From: Streptomyces sp. Act143
GTDB lineage: Bacteria > Actinomycetota > Actinomycetes > Streptomycetales > Streptomycetaceae
Assembly: GCF_003143935.1 (NCBI RefSeq)
Contig: NZ_QFRX01000001.1
Coordinates: forward strand, 4,629,201 to 4,693,200
Length of the DNA: 64,000 bases
Reading direction: 5' to 3'
In this document: piece by piece, positions 17,806-25,517 of the stretch
Layout: each line of letters starts with the position of its first letter
How positions within the stretch are numbered: the stretch's first letter is position 1
Program-made: the position numbers and the translations under genes
Notes under the pieces: model-generated
Seen by the model: only the letters and a program-made list of their open reading frames with translations
Databases searched by the model: none
What the model was told of the DNA's origin: nothing

Positions 17806-17821
17806 AGAGGTCTAGTCCAAT
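17806..17821. promoter_or_regulatory. DasR-like operator (dre) before cutC
   Basis: AGAGGTCTAGTCCAAT agrees with the DasR consensus (A-C/G-TGGTCTAGACCA-C/G-T) at about 12 of 16 positions, including the GGTCTAG core. It overlaps a 16-bp palindrome GACTAGAGGTCTAGTC at 17802-17817. DasR control of cutC is inference. Confidence 0.45.
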
Positions 17822-17894
17822 CCCAGGGTACGCCCGTGGCCGCCGCGCCCGCGACAGGATCGGCGCCGTACGGTCGCGGCCCGGCCGGAACGCG

Positions 17895-18560
17895 TCACCC
17901 GAAGATGTTCAGCTCCGCCGCCTCCGCCCCGGCCAGCTCGAAGGCCCGCCCCTGCACCGGGCGCCCCGCGTACAGCCGTACGAGGGTCGCGGCGTCGCCG
18001 ATGTACCGGGCCGGCGTCCGCTCCCCCGACGCCGCGCCCAGCGTGAGCGGCTCGTCGACGTCGTCGAGGTCGGCGTGCAGGGGCAGCGTCCCCTTGTACC
18101 GGGTGATCCCGGCGAGCAGCCGGAGGGCGTGCGGCAGGCCGGGGCCCGCGTAGGCGCCCGGCTCGCCGAGCACGTCCCGTACGTCCCCGCCGTGCACCCA
18201 CTCGCCCAGCGCCACCATGTCCAGCACCCCGCCCGCCTTGGCGATCACCGGCCCGGCCTCGGTCATCCCGCGCTCCAGCTCGTCCACGACCCGCGCGTTG
18301 CTCCAGTCGGCGCGCTCGGCGATGTCCCGGTCGTTCGCCTCCGGCGAGAAGACGCCCTTCTCGAAGCGGCTCTCCACCACCCGCATCAGCGCGGACGAAC
18401 AGTGCGCCAGCACGTCCCGGACCGTCCAGCCGGGACACGCGGCGGTGGGGATCGCGAAATCGGCGTCCGCGCGGGACCGCAGGAGCGGGATCAGGCCGTC
18501 GCGCTCGGTGGTGAGGAGGAGGCCGGGCAGGTCGGGGTCGCGTAGGTCAGCAGTAGTCAT
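17895..18560 (-). CDS. Mycothiol-dependent maleylpyruvate isomerase-type enzyme
   Basis: The product is 221 residues from ATG 18560 (a GTG two codons upstream is possible). It has the DinB/MDMPI four-helix fold: CPGWTVRDVLAHCSSALMRVVE with the metal-binding His region near residue 50, GEWVHGGDVRDVLGEP near 130-145 carrying the second His, and a small C-terminal alpha/beta domain. Family members use mycothiol as cofactor, as expected in Streptomyces. Substrate unknown. The gene is divergent from the HD hydrolase gene with a 34-base gap. Confidence 0.8.
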   Translation of the reverse strand: MTTADLRDPDLPGLLLTTERDGLIPLLRSRADADFAIPTAACPGWTVRDVLAHCSSALMRVVESRFEKGVFSPEANDRDIAERADWSNARVVDELERGMTEAGPVIAKAGGVLDMVALGEWVHGGDVRDVLGEPGAYAGPGLPHALRLLAGITRYKGTLPLHADLDDVDEPLTLGAASGERTPARYIGDAATLVRLYAGRPVQGRAFELAGAEAAELNIFG

Positions 18561-18594
18561 GCCCACACGCTAGGGGCCGCGCGACAATCGGTAC

Positions 18595-19239
18595 ATGGTC
18601 GATCTCGACGCCCTCCGTGTCCGTTTCTCCCACGCCCTGACCGGGGCCCGCGGCACCGGTGACGGTCCCGACCCCGCCCCCTACGCCGACAATCTCCTCG
18701 CCCGCTGGCAGGAGCCGCAGCGCCGCTATCACACGCTCGCGCACCTCACCGCGGTCCTGGACCACGTCGACGTGCTGGAGAAGTACGCGGACGACCCGGA
18801 CGTCGTCCGGCTCGCGGCCTGGTTCCACGACGCGGTCTATCTGCCCGAGCGGTCGGAGAACGAGGAGCGGTCGGCCCGGATCGCCGAGCGCGCCCTCCCC
18901 GAAGCCGGGGTCCCCGCGGCCAGAACCGCCGAGGTCGCCCGCCTCGTCCGCCTCACCGTCACCCACGACCCCGCCGACGACGACCGCGACGGCCAGGTGC
19001 TGTGCGACGCGGACCTCGCGACCCTGGCCGCCCCTCCGTCCGGGTACGCCGCCTATACCGTCGCCGTCCGCGAGGAGTACCACTTCGTCCCCGACGAGGC
19101 GTTCCGGGAGGGCCGTTCGGCGATCCTGCGACAGCTCCTCGACCTGCCACGGCTGTTCAGGACGCCGTACGGCGCCGAGCACTGGGAGGCCACCGCCCGC
19201 TACAACCTCGCCGCCGAGCTGGAAATGCTGTCGACCTGA
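18595..19239 (+). CDS. HD-superfamily metal-dependent phosphohydrolase
   Basis: The product is 214 residues. The HD residues are visible as YHTLAHL (residues about 43-49) and WFHDAVY (about 77-83), with a following VTHDP and a later DADLATL, giving the usual metal ligands His, HD and Asp. This is the predicted HD family found with mycothiol-type neighbours; the substrate is probably a nucleotide, but not proven. It lies between two mycothiol-fold genes, and the following gene starts 27 bases downstream in the same direction. Confidence 0.8.
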   Translation: MVDLDALRVRFSHALTGARGTGDGPDPAPYADNLLARWQEPQRRYHTLAHLTAVLDHVDVLEKYADDPDVVRLAAWFHDAVYLPERSENEERSARIAERALPEAGVPAARTAEVARLVRLTVTHDPADDDRDGQVLCDADLATLAAPPSGYAAYTVAVREEYHFVPDEAFREGRSAILRQLLDLPRLFRTPYGAEHWEATARYNLAAELEMLST

Positions 19240-19265
19240 CGCCGCCCGCTGCCTAGCCTGCCCGC

Positions 19266-20405
19266 ATGCGATTCATGGGTGCGCAATACGTGGAAGAGGC
19301 CGCCGAGAGCTGTGCGGCACTGCTTCGGACGGTGGTCGACGAGGACTGGGAGAACACCGACGCCGCCGGCCTGGAATGGAGTTGCCGTTTCACCGCGACC
19401 CACGTCGCCAGCGACTTCCTCGGCTACGCCGGCAACCTCGCCTCGCGTGCGCAGACGTCGTACGTGCCCTTCGACATCACCGTCGACGGCGACGAGAAGG
19501 GCAATTACCGCGCCGACAACGCGGGGCTGATCGACGTCGTCACGACGACCGGCGCGCTGTTCGCCGCGACCCTGCGCACCGCCCCGCGCGCCGCGCGCGC
19601 CTACCACCCCTACCCCTTCCGCAGCGCGAACCGTGACGGCTTCGCCGCGATGGGCATCGCCGAGGCGCTGCTGCACACCCATGACATCGCCCAGGGCTTC
19701 GGCGTGCCGTACGAGGCACCTGCCGAGCTCGCCGAGTACGTGCTGACCACGATCTTCCCGGGCGTCCGGCCCGGCCCGGCCCCCTGGCCGACCCTGCTGT
19801 GGGCGACCGGCCGCGGCGAACTGCCCGGCCGTGCGCGGGTGACTGAGTGGCGCTGGTGCAACAACCTCGTGCTGCCGACCGAGCGCCTCACCCTGGAGGG
19901 CGTCACCCCGGCCGCCGCGGCCGACCTCGCCGCGGGCGGCGACGGCGGCTTCGACTGGGTCGCCGACGGCCCCTTCGAGGGCACCCGGGCCGCCGCCGGG
20001 ATGATGCTGAAGGCCTACGAATCCGGGGTGCACCGCCCCGAGTTCGGTGTGTTCGCCCTGGTCCGGCGCGAGGACGACCGGGCGATCGGCGGCATCGGCT
20101 TCCACGGCGCCCCGGACGAGGACGGCCGCGCGGAGGTCGGCTACGACCTGGCGGAGTCCGCCCGCGGCCAGGGCTACGCGACGGAGGCGCTGCGCGCGCT
20201 GAGCGCGTGGGCGCTGGACCGGGACGACGTGCGCCTGCTCATGGCGACGGTCGAGGAGACGAACCACGCCTCCCAGGCCGTGGTCACCCGCGCCGGATAC
20301 GTCCGGGCGACCATCGAGGAGCAGCGCGAGGTGCACGCCCAGGAGCAGCACGAGCCGCTCGAGAAGGAAGCCGACCTCCGGCTGTACCTGCGCGGGCGCG
20401 ACTAG
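19266..20405 (+). CDS. Fusion: mycothiol/DinB-fold domain plus GNAT acetyltransferase
   Basis: The product is 379 residues. Residues 1-200 resemble the mycothiol-dependent maleylpyruvate isomerase/DinB helical fold (WSCRFTATHVASDFLGYAGNLA, AEALLHTHDIAQGFG with possible His ligands). Residues about 205-375 are a GNAT domain with the acetyl-CoA loop SARGQGYATEALRALSAWAL and the late NHASQAVVTRAGYV. The two parts are in one frame with no sign of frameshift. The combination suggests acetylation of a thiol conjugate or small amine, but no substrate can be named. It follows the HD hydrolase gene after 26 bases. Confidence 0.75.
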   Translation: MRFMGAQYVEEAAESCAALLRTVVDEDWENTDAAGLEWSCRFTATHVASDFLGYAGNLASRAQTSYVPFDITVDGDEKGNYRADNAGLIDVVTTTGALFAATLRTAPRAARAYHPYPFRSANRDGFAAMGIAEALLHTHDIAQGFGVPYEAPAELAEYVLTTIFPGVRPGPAPWPTLLWATGRGELPGRARVTEWRWCNNLVLPTERLTLEGVTPAAAADLAAGGDGGFDWVADGPFEGTRAAAGMMLKAYESGVHRPEFGVFALVRREDDRAIGGIGFHGAPDEDGRAEVGYDLAESARGQGYATEALRALSAWALDRDDVRLLMATVEETNHASQAVVTRAGYVRATIEEQREVHAQEQHEPLEKEADLRLYLRGRD

Positions 20406-20406
20406 C

Positions 20407-20469
20407 GCCGGTCACCGACGTCCCGGGACAGCACAACCAGGGCCGGTCACCGACGTCCCGGGACAGCAC
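20407..20469. repeat. Two direct 28-bp repeats at a convergent junction
   Basis: An exact 28-base unit beginning GCCGGTCACCGACGTCCC occurs at 20407-20434 and 20442-20469, period 35. Each holds the palindrome GTCCCGGGAC. It fills the space between the stops of the fusion gene and the convergent DUF4031 gene. Confidence 0.9.
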
Positions 20470-20471
20470 GC

Positions 20472-20741
20472 CTAGCCGGTCGCGCGCCCCTTCGGCCGCC
20501 GCAGTCCCGACTCCGTCAGCAGCCGCACCACCTCGCGGCTGCTGACCTCCACCGCCCCGGCGGCGACCACGTCCGCGTACCGGTGCGAGGGGATGTCGTA
20601 GTGGTCGCGTTCGAAGGCGCGGCGCGGTACGCCCAGGCCGTCGGCGAACGCGTGGAGTTCGTCGTACGACACGTCGCTCACCAGGTGGGACCACATCCGG
20701 CCGTGTCCCGGCCAGGCGGGCGGGTCTATGTAGACGGTCAC
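20472..20741 (-). CDS. DUF4031 family protein
   Basis: The product is 89 residues from GTG 20741, which overlaps the upstream gene's stop by 4 bases (GTGA), so translation is coupled. The DUF4031 pattern is clear: TVYIDPPAWPGHGRMWSHLVSD at the start, a helical YDELHAFADGLGVP and RAFERDHYDIPSHRYADVVAAGAVEVSSREVVRLL. The family is small, conserved in actinobacteria and of unknown function; conserved Asp, His and Arg suggest a possible enzyme or nucleic-acid role. Confidence 0.85.
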   Translation of the reverse strand: MTVYIDPPAWPGHGRMWSHLVSDVSYDELHAFADGLGVPRRAFERDHYDIPSHRYADVVAAGAVEVSSREVVRLLTESGLRRPKGRATG

Positions 20742-21133
20742 GAGGAGGGCGTCCCGCCGTTCGCGGAGCCCAGCGAACCGACCGACGCGACCCGCACGCC
20801 CGCCTTGTGGCACACCCACTGCGGGTCCGGGCCGAGCTCCGGCTCGACCTCCAGGGCGTGCGGGTCGCCGGCCCCGCACACCGGGCACAGCGGCCAGCGG
20901 CCGTAGCGCTCCAGGAGCGCGTCCTGCACGTCCTGCGCGACCAGCCCGGCCACGAAGTCCGCGCCGTCCGGCCACTGCTCCACCCACCAGCGCCGCTGGA
21001 CGACGGACTCCTCGACGAGGGAGACCACGTCCGCGTCGGCGACCTCGCCCGCGACCAGATCGGCGAGCACCAGGGCGCGTGCCGCGTGCAACGCCTGCTC
21101 CAGAGGGTTTACGGGGAGGCCGGAGGGGTCCAT
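20738..21133 (-). CDS. Hypothetical protein with CxxC zinc-ribbon-like motif
   Basis: The product is 131 residues from ATG 21133. An N-terminal helical half (HAARALVLADLVAGEVADADVVSLVEES) is followed by CPVCGAGDPHALEVEP and WVCHKAG, a likely zinc-binding pair. The family is unnamed. The gene is divergent from the RpiR regulator gene with only 55 bases between starts, so the operator there may affect both. It is translationally coupled to DUF4031. Confidence 0.7.
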   Translation of the reverse strand: MDPSGLPVNPLEQALHAARALVLADLVAGEVADADVVSLVEESVVQRRWWVEQWPDGADFVAGLVAQDVQDALLERYGRWPLCPVCGAGDPHALEVEPELGPDPQWVCHKAGVRVASVGSLGSANGGTPSS

Positions 21134-21169
21134 GCACCCATTGTGCGCACTCTTGACCCCGGGACCGAG

Positions 21170-21217
21170 CCGAAAATATCTTTCATACGTGACCCAGGAT
21201 GTGAAGGAAATTTTCGG
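21170..21217. promoter_or_regulatory. Inverted operator-like repeats spanning the regulator start
   Basis: CCGAAAATATCTTTCA (21170-21185) and TGAAGGAAATTTTCGG (21202-21217) form an inverted repeat matching at 14 of 16 positions, centred on the GTG start at 21189. AT-rich palindromes with TGAAA/TTTCA ends are common for RpiR/MurR regulators. Autoregulation, and control of the divergent pair, is inferred. Confidence 0.55.
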
Positions 21218-22118
21218 CAGCTCCTCGGGCGGACCGGCCGCGCCGCCCGCCCCCGCCGCCCTCGCCGCCAAAGTGCGCACCCTCGCCCCTTCCATGACCC
21301 GCTCCATGCAGCGTGTCGCCGAGGCCGTCGCCGGTGACCCGGCCGGCTGCGCGGCCCTGACGGTCACCGGCCTCGCGGAACTGACCGGCACCAGCGAGGC
21401 GACGGTCGTCCGCACCGCCCGCATCCTCGGCTACCCCGGCTACCGCGATCTGCGCCTCGCCCTCGCCGGTCTCGCCGCCCAGCAGCAGTCCGGGCGGGCG
21501 CCCGCGATCACGACGGACATCGCGGTGGACGACCCCATCGCCGACGTCGTCGCGAAACTCGCCTACGACGAGCAGCAGACCCTCGCCGACACCGCCGCCG
21601 GGCTGGACACCGTGCAACTGGCCGCGGCCGTCGCCGCCGCCGCGACCGCCCGCCGTATCGACGTCTACGGCGTCGGGGCGTCCGGGCTGGTCGCGCAGGA
21701 CCTCACGCAGAAGCTGCTGCGGATAGGGCTGATAGCCCACGCACACAGCGATCCGCACCTCGCCGTCACGAACGCGGTGCAGCTGAGGGCGGGGGACGTC
21801 GCCATCGCGATCACGCACTCCGGGGCCACGGGGGACGTGATCGAGCCGCTGCGGGTCGCGTTCGAGCACGGGGCGACGACGGTGGCCATCACCGGGCGGC
21901 CGGACAGTTCGGTGACGCAGTACGCGGACCATGTGCTGACGACGTCGACGGCCCGGGAGAGCGAGCTGCGGCCGGCCGCGATGTCGTCGCGGACCAGTCA
22001 GCTGCTGGTCGTGGACTGCCTGTTTGTCGGAGTGGCGCAACGGACATACGAGACTGCGGCGCCTGCGCTCGCCTCGTCGTACGAGGCGCTGGCACACCGG
22101 CATCGCGGGCGAACGTAG
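21189..22118 (+). CDS. RpiR/MurR-family transcriptional regulator
   Basis: The product is 309 residues from GTG 21189; the only earlier start would run through the operator. Residues about 25-100 form the RpiR HTH domain (MQRVAEAVAGDPAGCAALTVTGLAELTGTSEATVVRTARILGY in pieces), and residues about 125-290 the SIS sugar-phosphate-binding domain (VYGVGASGLVAQDL, AITHSGATGDVIEPLR). It is followed after 60 bases by murQ. By analogy with MurR it probably represses murQ and the PTS gene until MurNAc-6-phosphate binds. Confidence 0.88.
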   Translation: MTQDVKEIFGSSSGGPAAPPAPAALAAKVRTLAPSMTRSMQRVAEAVAGDPAGCAALTVTGLAELTGTSEATVVRTARILGYPGYRDLRLALAGLAAQQQSGRAPAITTDIAVDDPIADVVAKLAYDEQQTLADTAAGLDTVQLAAAVAAAATARRIDVYGVGASGLVAQDLTQKLLRIGLIAHAHSDPHLAVTNAVQLRAGDVAIAITHSGATGDVIEPLRVAFEHGATTVAITGRPDSSVTQYADHVLTTSTARESELRPAAMSSRTSQLLVVDCLFVGVAQRTYETAAPALASSYEALAHRHRGRT

Positions 22119-22178
22119 CAGCCGACGCGCGCCCCCCACTCCGTGACGTGCAAGAACCACGTGAAAGAGCCGCCCCCC

Positions 22179-23114
22179 ATGACCTCCACCTCCGACCCCC
22201 GCGCTCTGCGCGCCGAGTTGGAAGCCCTCACCACCGAGGCCTTCCGCCCCGAGCTCGCCGACATCGACCGCCTCCCCACCCTCGACATCGCCCGCCTCAT
22301 GAACGGCGAGGACACCACCGTCCCCGCCGCCGTGGCCGAGCGGCTGCCCGAGATCGCCGCCGCCATCGACGCCGTGGCCGCCCGGATGGCCCAGGGCGGG
22401 CGGCTGGTGTACGCCGGTGCCGGTACCGCCGGACGGCTCGGCGTCCTGGACGCCTCCGAGTGCCCGCCGACCTTCAACACCGACCCCGCGCAGGTCGTCG
22501 GCCTGATCGCGGGCGGCCGGGAGGCCATGGTCACCTCGGTCGAGGGCGCCGAGGACTCCAAGGAGCTGGCCAGAGCGGATCTGGACGCGCTGAAGCTGAC
22601 CCCGCTCGACACCGTGGTCGGCATCTCCGCCTCCGGCCGCACCCCCTACGCCATCGGCGCCGTCGAACACGCCCGCGCCCAGGGCGCGTTGACGATCGGC
22701 CTGGCCTGCAACGCGCACAGCGCGCTGGCCGCCGCCGCGGAACACGGCATCGAGGTCGTCGTGGGCCCCGAACTGGTCACCGGTTCCACCCGGCTGAAGG
22801 CGGGCACGGCCCAGAAGCTGGTGCTGAACATGCTGTCGACGATCACGATGATCCGGCTGGGCAAGACGTACGGGAACCTGATGGTCGACGTCCGCGCCTC
22901 CAACGACAAGCTGCGCGCCCGCTCCCGCCGGATCGTCGCCCTCGCCACGGGCGCGCCGGACGAGGAGATCGAGCGGGCCCTGGCGGAGACGGACGGCGAG
23001 GTGAAGCACGCGATCCTGGCGATCCTCACCGGCGTGGACGGCCGCACCGCCGCCCGCCTTCTGGAGGAGTCCGGCGGACATCTGCGTGCCGCGCTGGCGG
23101 CGGCGGGCGGCTGA
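22179..23114 (+). CDS. murQ: N-acetylmuramic acid 6-phosphate etherase
   Basis: The product is 311 residues from ATG 22179. It cleaves the lactyl ether of MurNAc-6-phosphate to GlcNAc-6-phosphate and D-lactate during cell-wall sugar use. Signatures: the SIS segment YAGAGTAGRLGVLDASECPPTF (read in part), the catalytic Glu of that stretch, GISASGRTPYAIGAVEHA, and GSTRLKAGTAQKLVLNMLST near residue 200. The product would feed NagA, encoded at 39652. It sits between the RpiR regulator and the EIIBC gene, forming a MurR-MurQ-MurP-like cluster. Confidence 0.95.
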   Translation: MTSTSDPRALRAELEALTTEAFRPELADIDRLPTLDIARLMNGEDTTVPAAVAERLPEIAAAIDAVAARMAQGGRLVYAGAGTAGRLGVLDASECPPTFNTDPAQVVGLIAGGREAMVTSVEGAEDSKELARADLDALKLTPLDTVVGISASGRTPYAIGAVEHARAQGALTIGLACNAHSALAAAAEHGIEVVVGPELVTGSTRLKAGTAQKLVLNMLSTITMIRLGKTYGNLMVDVRASNDKLRARSRRIVALATGAPDEEIERALAETDGEVKHAILAILTGVDGRTAARLLEESGGHLRAALAAAGG

Positions 23115-23130
23115 CCCGCACGCTCGTGCG

Positions 23131-24453
23131 GTGCCCACCACAGATCTGGCCCCGCAGCTCCTGCCGCTGGTCGGCGGCCCCGCGAACGTCCTCTCCGTCG
23201 CCCACTGCATGACCCGGCTGCGGCTGGGCCTCGCCGACCGCGACCTGGTGGACGGGGAGGCGCTGCGCGGGCTGCCCGGTGTCCTGGGGGTGGTCGAGGA
23301 CGGCGACTCGTACCAGATCGTGCTCGGGCCGGGGGCGGTGACCCGGGTGACGGCGGACTTCGAGGCGCTGCTGCGGAAGGAGACGCAAAAGGCGCGCAAC
23401 GCGACCCCGGTGAAGCTGGCCCTGCGCCGGGTCGCGAACGTCTTCGTCCCGCTGATCCCCGCGCTGATCGGCTGCGGGGTGCTGGCGGGCGTCAACGGCC
23501 TGCTGCTGAACCTGGGTTGGCTGCCGGGCCTGACCCCCGCCCTGGCCGCGATCGCGAGCGCCTTCATGTCGCTCATCGCGGTGTTCGTCGGGTACAACAC
23601 GGCGAAGGAGTTCGGCGGCACGCCGGTGCTGGGCGGCGCGGTGGCGGCGATCGTCGTGTACCCGGGGGTGGCGAAGGTGACGGCGTTCGGGGTGACGCTG
23701 GCGCCGGGCCAGGGCGGCGTCCTGGGCGCGCTGGCGGCGGCGCTGCTGGGGACGTACGTGGAGAAGTGGTGCCGGGGCCGGGTCCCGGGGGCACTGGACG
23801 TGCTGGTGACCCCGACGGTCACCGTCCTCGTGTCCGGCCTGGCGACCCTGTACGTCCTCATGTACACCGCCGGCGCCGTCTCCACGGCGATCGGCACGGC
23901 GGCGAACTGGCTGCTGTCGACGACGGGCGCCTTCGCCGGCGCGGTCCTCGGCGGGCTCTTCCTCCCCCTGGTGATGCTGGGCCTGCACCAGGCCCTGATC
24001 CCGATCCACGCCACGCTCATCGAGCAACAGGGCTCCACCACGCTCCTCCCCCTGCTGGCCATGGCGGGGGCGGGGCAGGTGGGGGCGGCGGCCGCGGTGT
24101 ACGTACGGCTGCGGCACGACACGGCCATGCGCACGACGATCAAGTCGGCCCTGCCCGCGGGGCTGTTGGGGGTGGGAGAGCCGCTGATCTACGGGGTGTC
24201 GCTGCCGTTGGGGAGACCGTTCCTGACCGCCTGCGCAGGCGGGGCGGCGGGCGGGGCGTTCGTCGGGCTGTTCGCGATGCTCGGGGAGCGGGTGGGGGCG
24301 ACCGCGATCGGCCCGTCGGGGTGGGCGCTGTTTCCGCTGCTGGCCGGGGACGCGGGGTGGGCGACGGCAGCAGGGATCTACGGGGGCGGACTCCTGACGG
24401 CGTACGTGGTCGGGTTCGGGGCGACTTACACGTTCGGGTGGCCGCGGAGGTGA
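23131..24453 (+). CDS. PTS EIIBC permease, probably for MurNAc or related sugar
   Basis: The product is 440 residues. GTG 23131 is chosen because it begins the EIIB domain at its usual place; there is no clear ribosome binding site, so reinitiation after murQ (16 bases upstream) is likely. EIIB carries the phosphorylated cysteine in VAHCMTRLRLG near residue 26. EIIC from about residue 95 has eight to ten helices, the loop GYNTAKEFGG and the family motif GVGEPLIYGVSLPL. No EIIA is fused or adjacent, so a separate EIIA (Crr type) must supply phosphate, as for MurP of enteric bacteria. Confidence 0.85.
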   Translation: MPTTDLAPQLLPLVGGPANVLSVAHCMTRLRLGLADRDLVDGEALRGLPGVLGVVEDGDSYQIVLGPGAVTRVTADFEALLRKETQKARNATPVKLALRRVANVFVPLIPALIGCGVLAGVNGLLLNLGWLPGLTPALAAIASAFMSLIAVFVGYNTAKEFGGTPVLGGAVAAIVVYPGVAKVTAFGVTLAPGQGGVLGALAAALLGTYVEKWCRGRVPGALDVLVTPTVTVLVSGLATLYVLMYTAGAVSTAIGTAANWLLSTTGAFAGAVLGGLFLPLVMLGLHQALIPIHATLIEQQGSTTLLPLLAMAGAGQVGAAAAVYVRLRHDTAMRTTIKSALPAGLLGVGEPLIYGVSLPLGRPFLTACAGGAAGGAFVGLFAMLGERVGATAIGPSGWALFPLLAGDAGWATAAGIYGGGLLTAYVVGFGATYTFGWPRR

Positions 24454-24482
24454 CCGTCCCCGCGGCCGGTCGTTTCCCGATC

Positions 24483-24680
24483 ATGAAGAAGATGCTCATG
24501 GCCGCCGTCCTGGCCGGCTCCGCCGTCGCCCTCGCCGCCCCCGCACACGCCGACCACGACCCCGGCGCCCATGCGGGCAACCACTGGGGTTCGGCCGCCC
24601 CGGTGATGTGCACCGCGGAGAACACCGTCAAGCCGGTGCTCGGCGACCTCGCCTCCGCCCCGACGCACGCCTGCCCTTGA
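24483..24680 (+). CDS. Small secreted peptide
   Basis: The product is 65 residues with a clean signal peptide: MKKMLMAAVLAGSAVALAA followed by the cleavage site AHA after residue 23. The mature peptide is about 42 residues, His/Ala/Gly-rich at first, with two cysteines (VMCTAEN and the terminal HACP) that may form a disulfide. It resembles the many small exported proteins of Streptomyces. No family is recognised. It starts 30 bases after the EIIBC gene but lacks a strong ribosome binding site. Confidence 0.65.
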   Translation: MKKMLMAAVLAGSAVALAAPAHADHDPGAHAGNHWGSAAPVMCTAENTVKPVLGDLASAPTHACP

Positions 24681-24751
24681 CCGGAGACCGCGGAGATTTA
24701 CCGGCCACGGGCGACCGTCGGCATGGTCGACCTTCATCGAGACGGCCATAG

Positions 24752-24768
24752 AGGTCAGGATCTGACCT
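24752..24768. promoter_or_regulatory. Palindromic operator-like site before DinB gene
   Basis: AGGTCAG-GAT-CTGACCT is a perfect 7-bp inverted repeat with a 3-base spacer, 23 bases upstream of the DinB-family start and next to a TATACC -10-like box. It fits a dimeric repressor site; no regulator gene is adjacent. Confidence 0.5.
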
Positions 24769-24790
24769 ATACCGCTCCTAGCGTGCCCTC

Positions 24791-25321
24791 ATGACCGACA
24801 CCACGCAGGACATGGCCACCGAACGCACCGACCTGCTGGAAGTGCTGGCCCACCACCGGCACTTCCTGCGCTTCACCACCCGTGACCTCACCGACGAGCA
24901 GGCCGGGCAGCGGACCACGGCCAGTGAGCTGTGCCTGGGCGGCCTGATCAAGCACGTCACCTCGGTGGAACGGAACTGGGCGAACTTCATCCTCAACGGC
25001 CCGTCGCCGTCGGACGACTTCAGCAACAGGACCGAGGCCGACTTCGCCCGGCGCGCCGACGAGTTCCGGATGCAGCCCGGCGACACCCTGGCCGGTGTGC
25101 TGGCCGCCTACGAGGAGGCGGCCCGCCGGACCGACGAGATCGTCACGTCCCTGCCCGACCTGAACGCCGACCACCCGCTGCCCGAGGCTCCTTGGTTCAA
25201 GCCCGGGGCTCGATGGTCGGCGCGCAGGGTGCTGCTGCACATCGTCGGCGAGACGGCCCAGCACGCCGGGCACGCCGACATCATCCGGGAGTCCCTGGAC
25301 GGCGCGAAGAGCATGGGCTGA
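24791..25321 (+). CDS. DinB/DUF664 family protein
   Basis: The product is 176 residues. It has the DinB four-helix-bundle pattern with the three metal-binding histidines in the expected places: LIKHVTSVERNW near residue 55, and LLHIVGETAQHAGHADIIRE near 145-160. These proteins are putative metal- and thiol-dependent (mycothiol or bacillithiol) enzymes of unknown substrate. A palindrome sits in its promoter region and a hairpin terminator follows, so it is probably monocistronic. Confidence 0.85.
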   Translation: MTDTTQDMATERTDLLEVLAHHRHFLRFTTRDLTDEQAGQRTTASELCLGGLIKHVTSVERNWANFILNGPSPSDDFSNRTEADFARRADEFRMQPGDTLAGVLAAYEEAARRTDEIVTSLPDLNADHPLPEAPWFKPGARWSARRVLLHIVGETAQHAGHADIIRESLDGAKSMG

Positions 25322-25377
25322 CGGCTCCCGAAGCTCAAGCGCCCCGCTCAGCCCTCCACCGTCCCGGATGACGCACA

Positions 25378-25410
25378 GCCCCCGTCAGGCGCTGCAACAC
25401 CTGCGGGGGC
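25378..25410 (+). terminator. Hairpin terminator after DinB gene
   Basis: GCCCCCG (25378-25384) pairs with CGGGGGC (25404-25410) and an inner CAGG/CCTG pair extends the stem around a 10-base loop. Confidence 0.65.
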
Positions 25411-25517
25411 CTGACCGCGACACCCGTACGGATCCCCCGTAGAACTCCCCGCTCCGGTGAACGCCACCCTGGACACCGACAAGCTCAAGGACGACGCGGA
25501 CTGAGACACTGGCCGTC

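Noticed and set aside
21183..24143. Very long minus-strand open frame of 986 codons
   Set aside because: It is the antisense of the RpiR, murQ and EIIBC genes. The composition is Arg/Gly/Ala-rich with no domain, a normal effect of 70 percent GC DNA.
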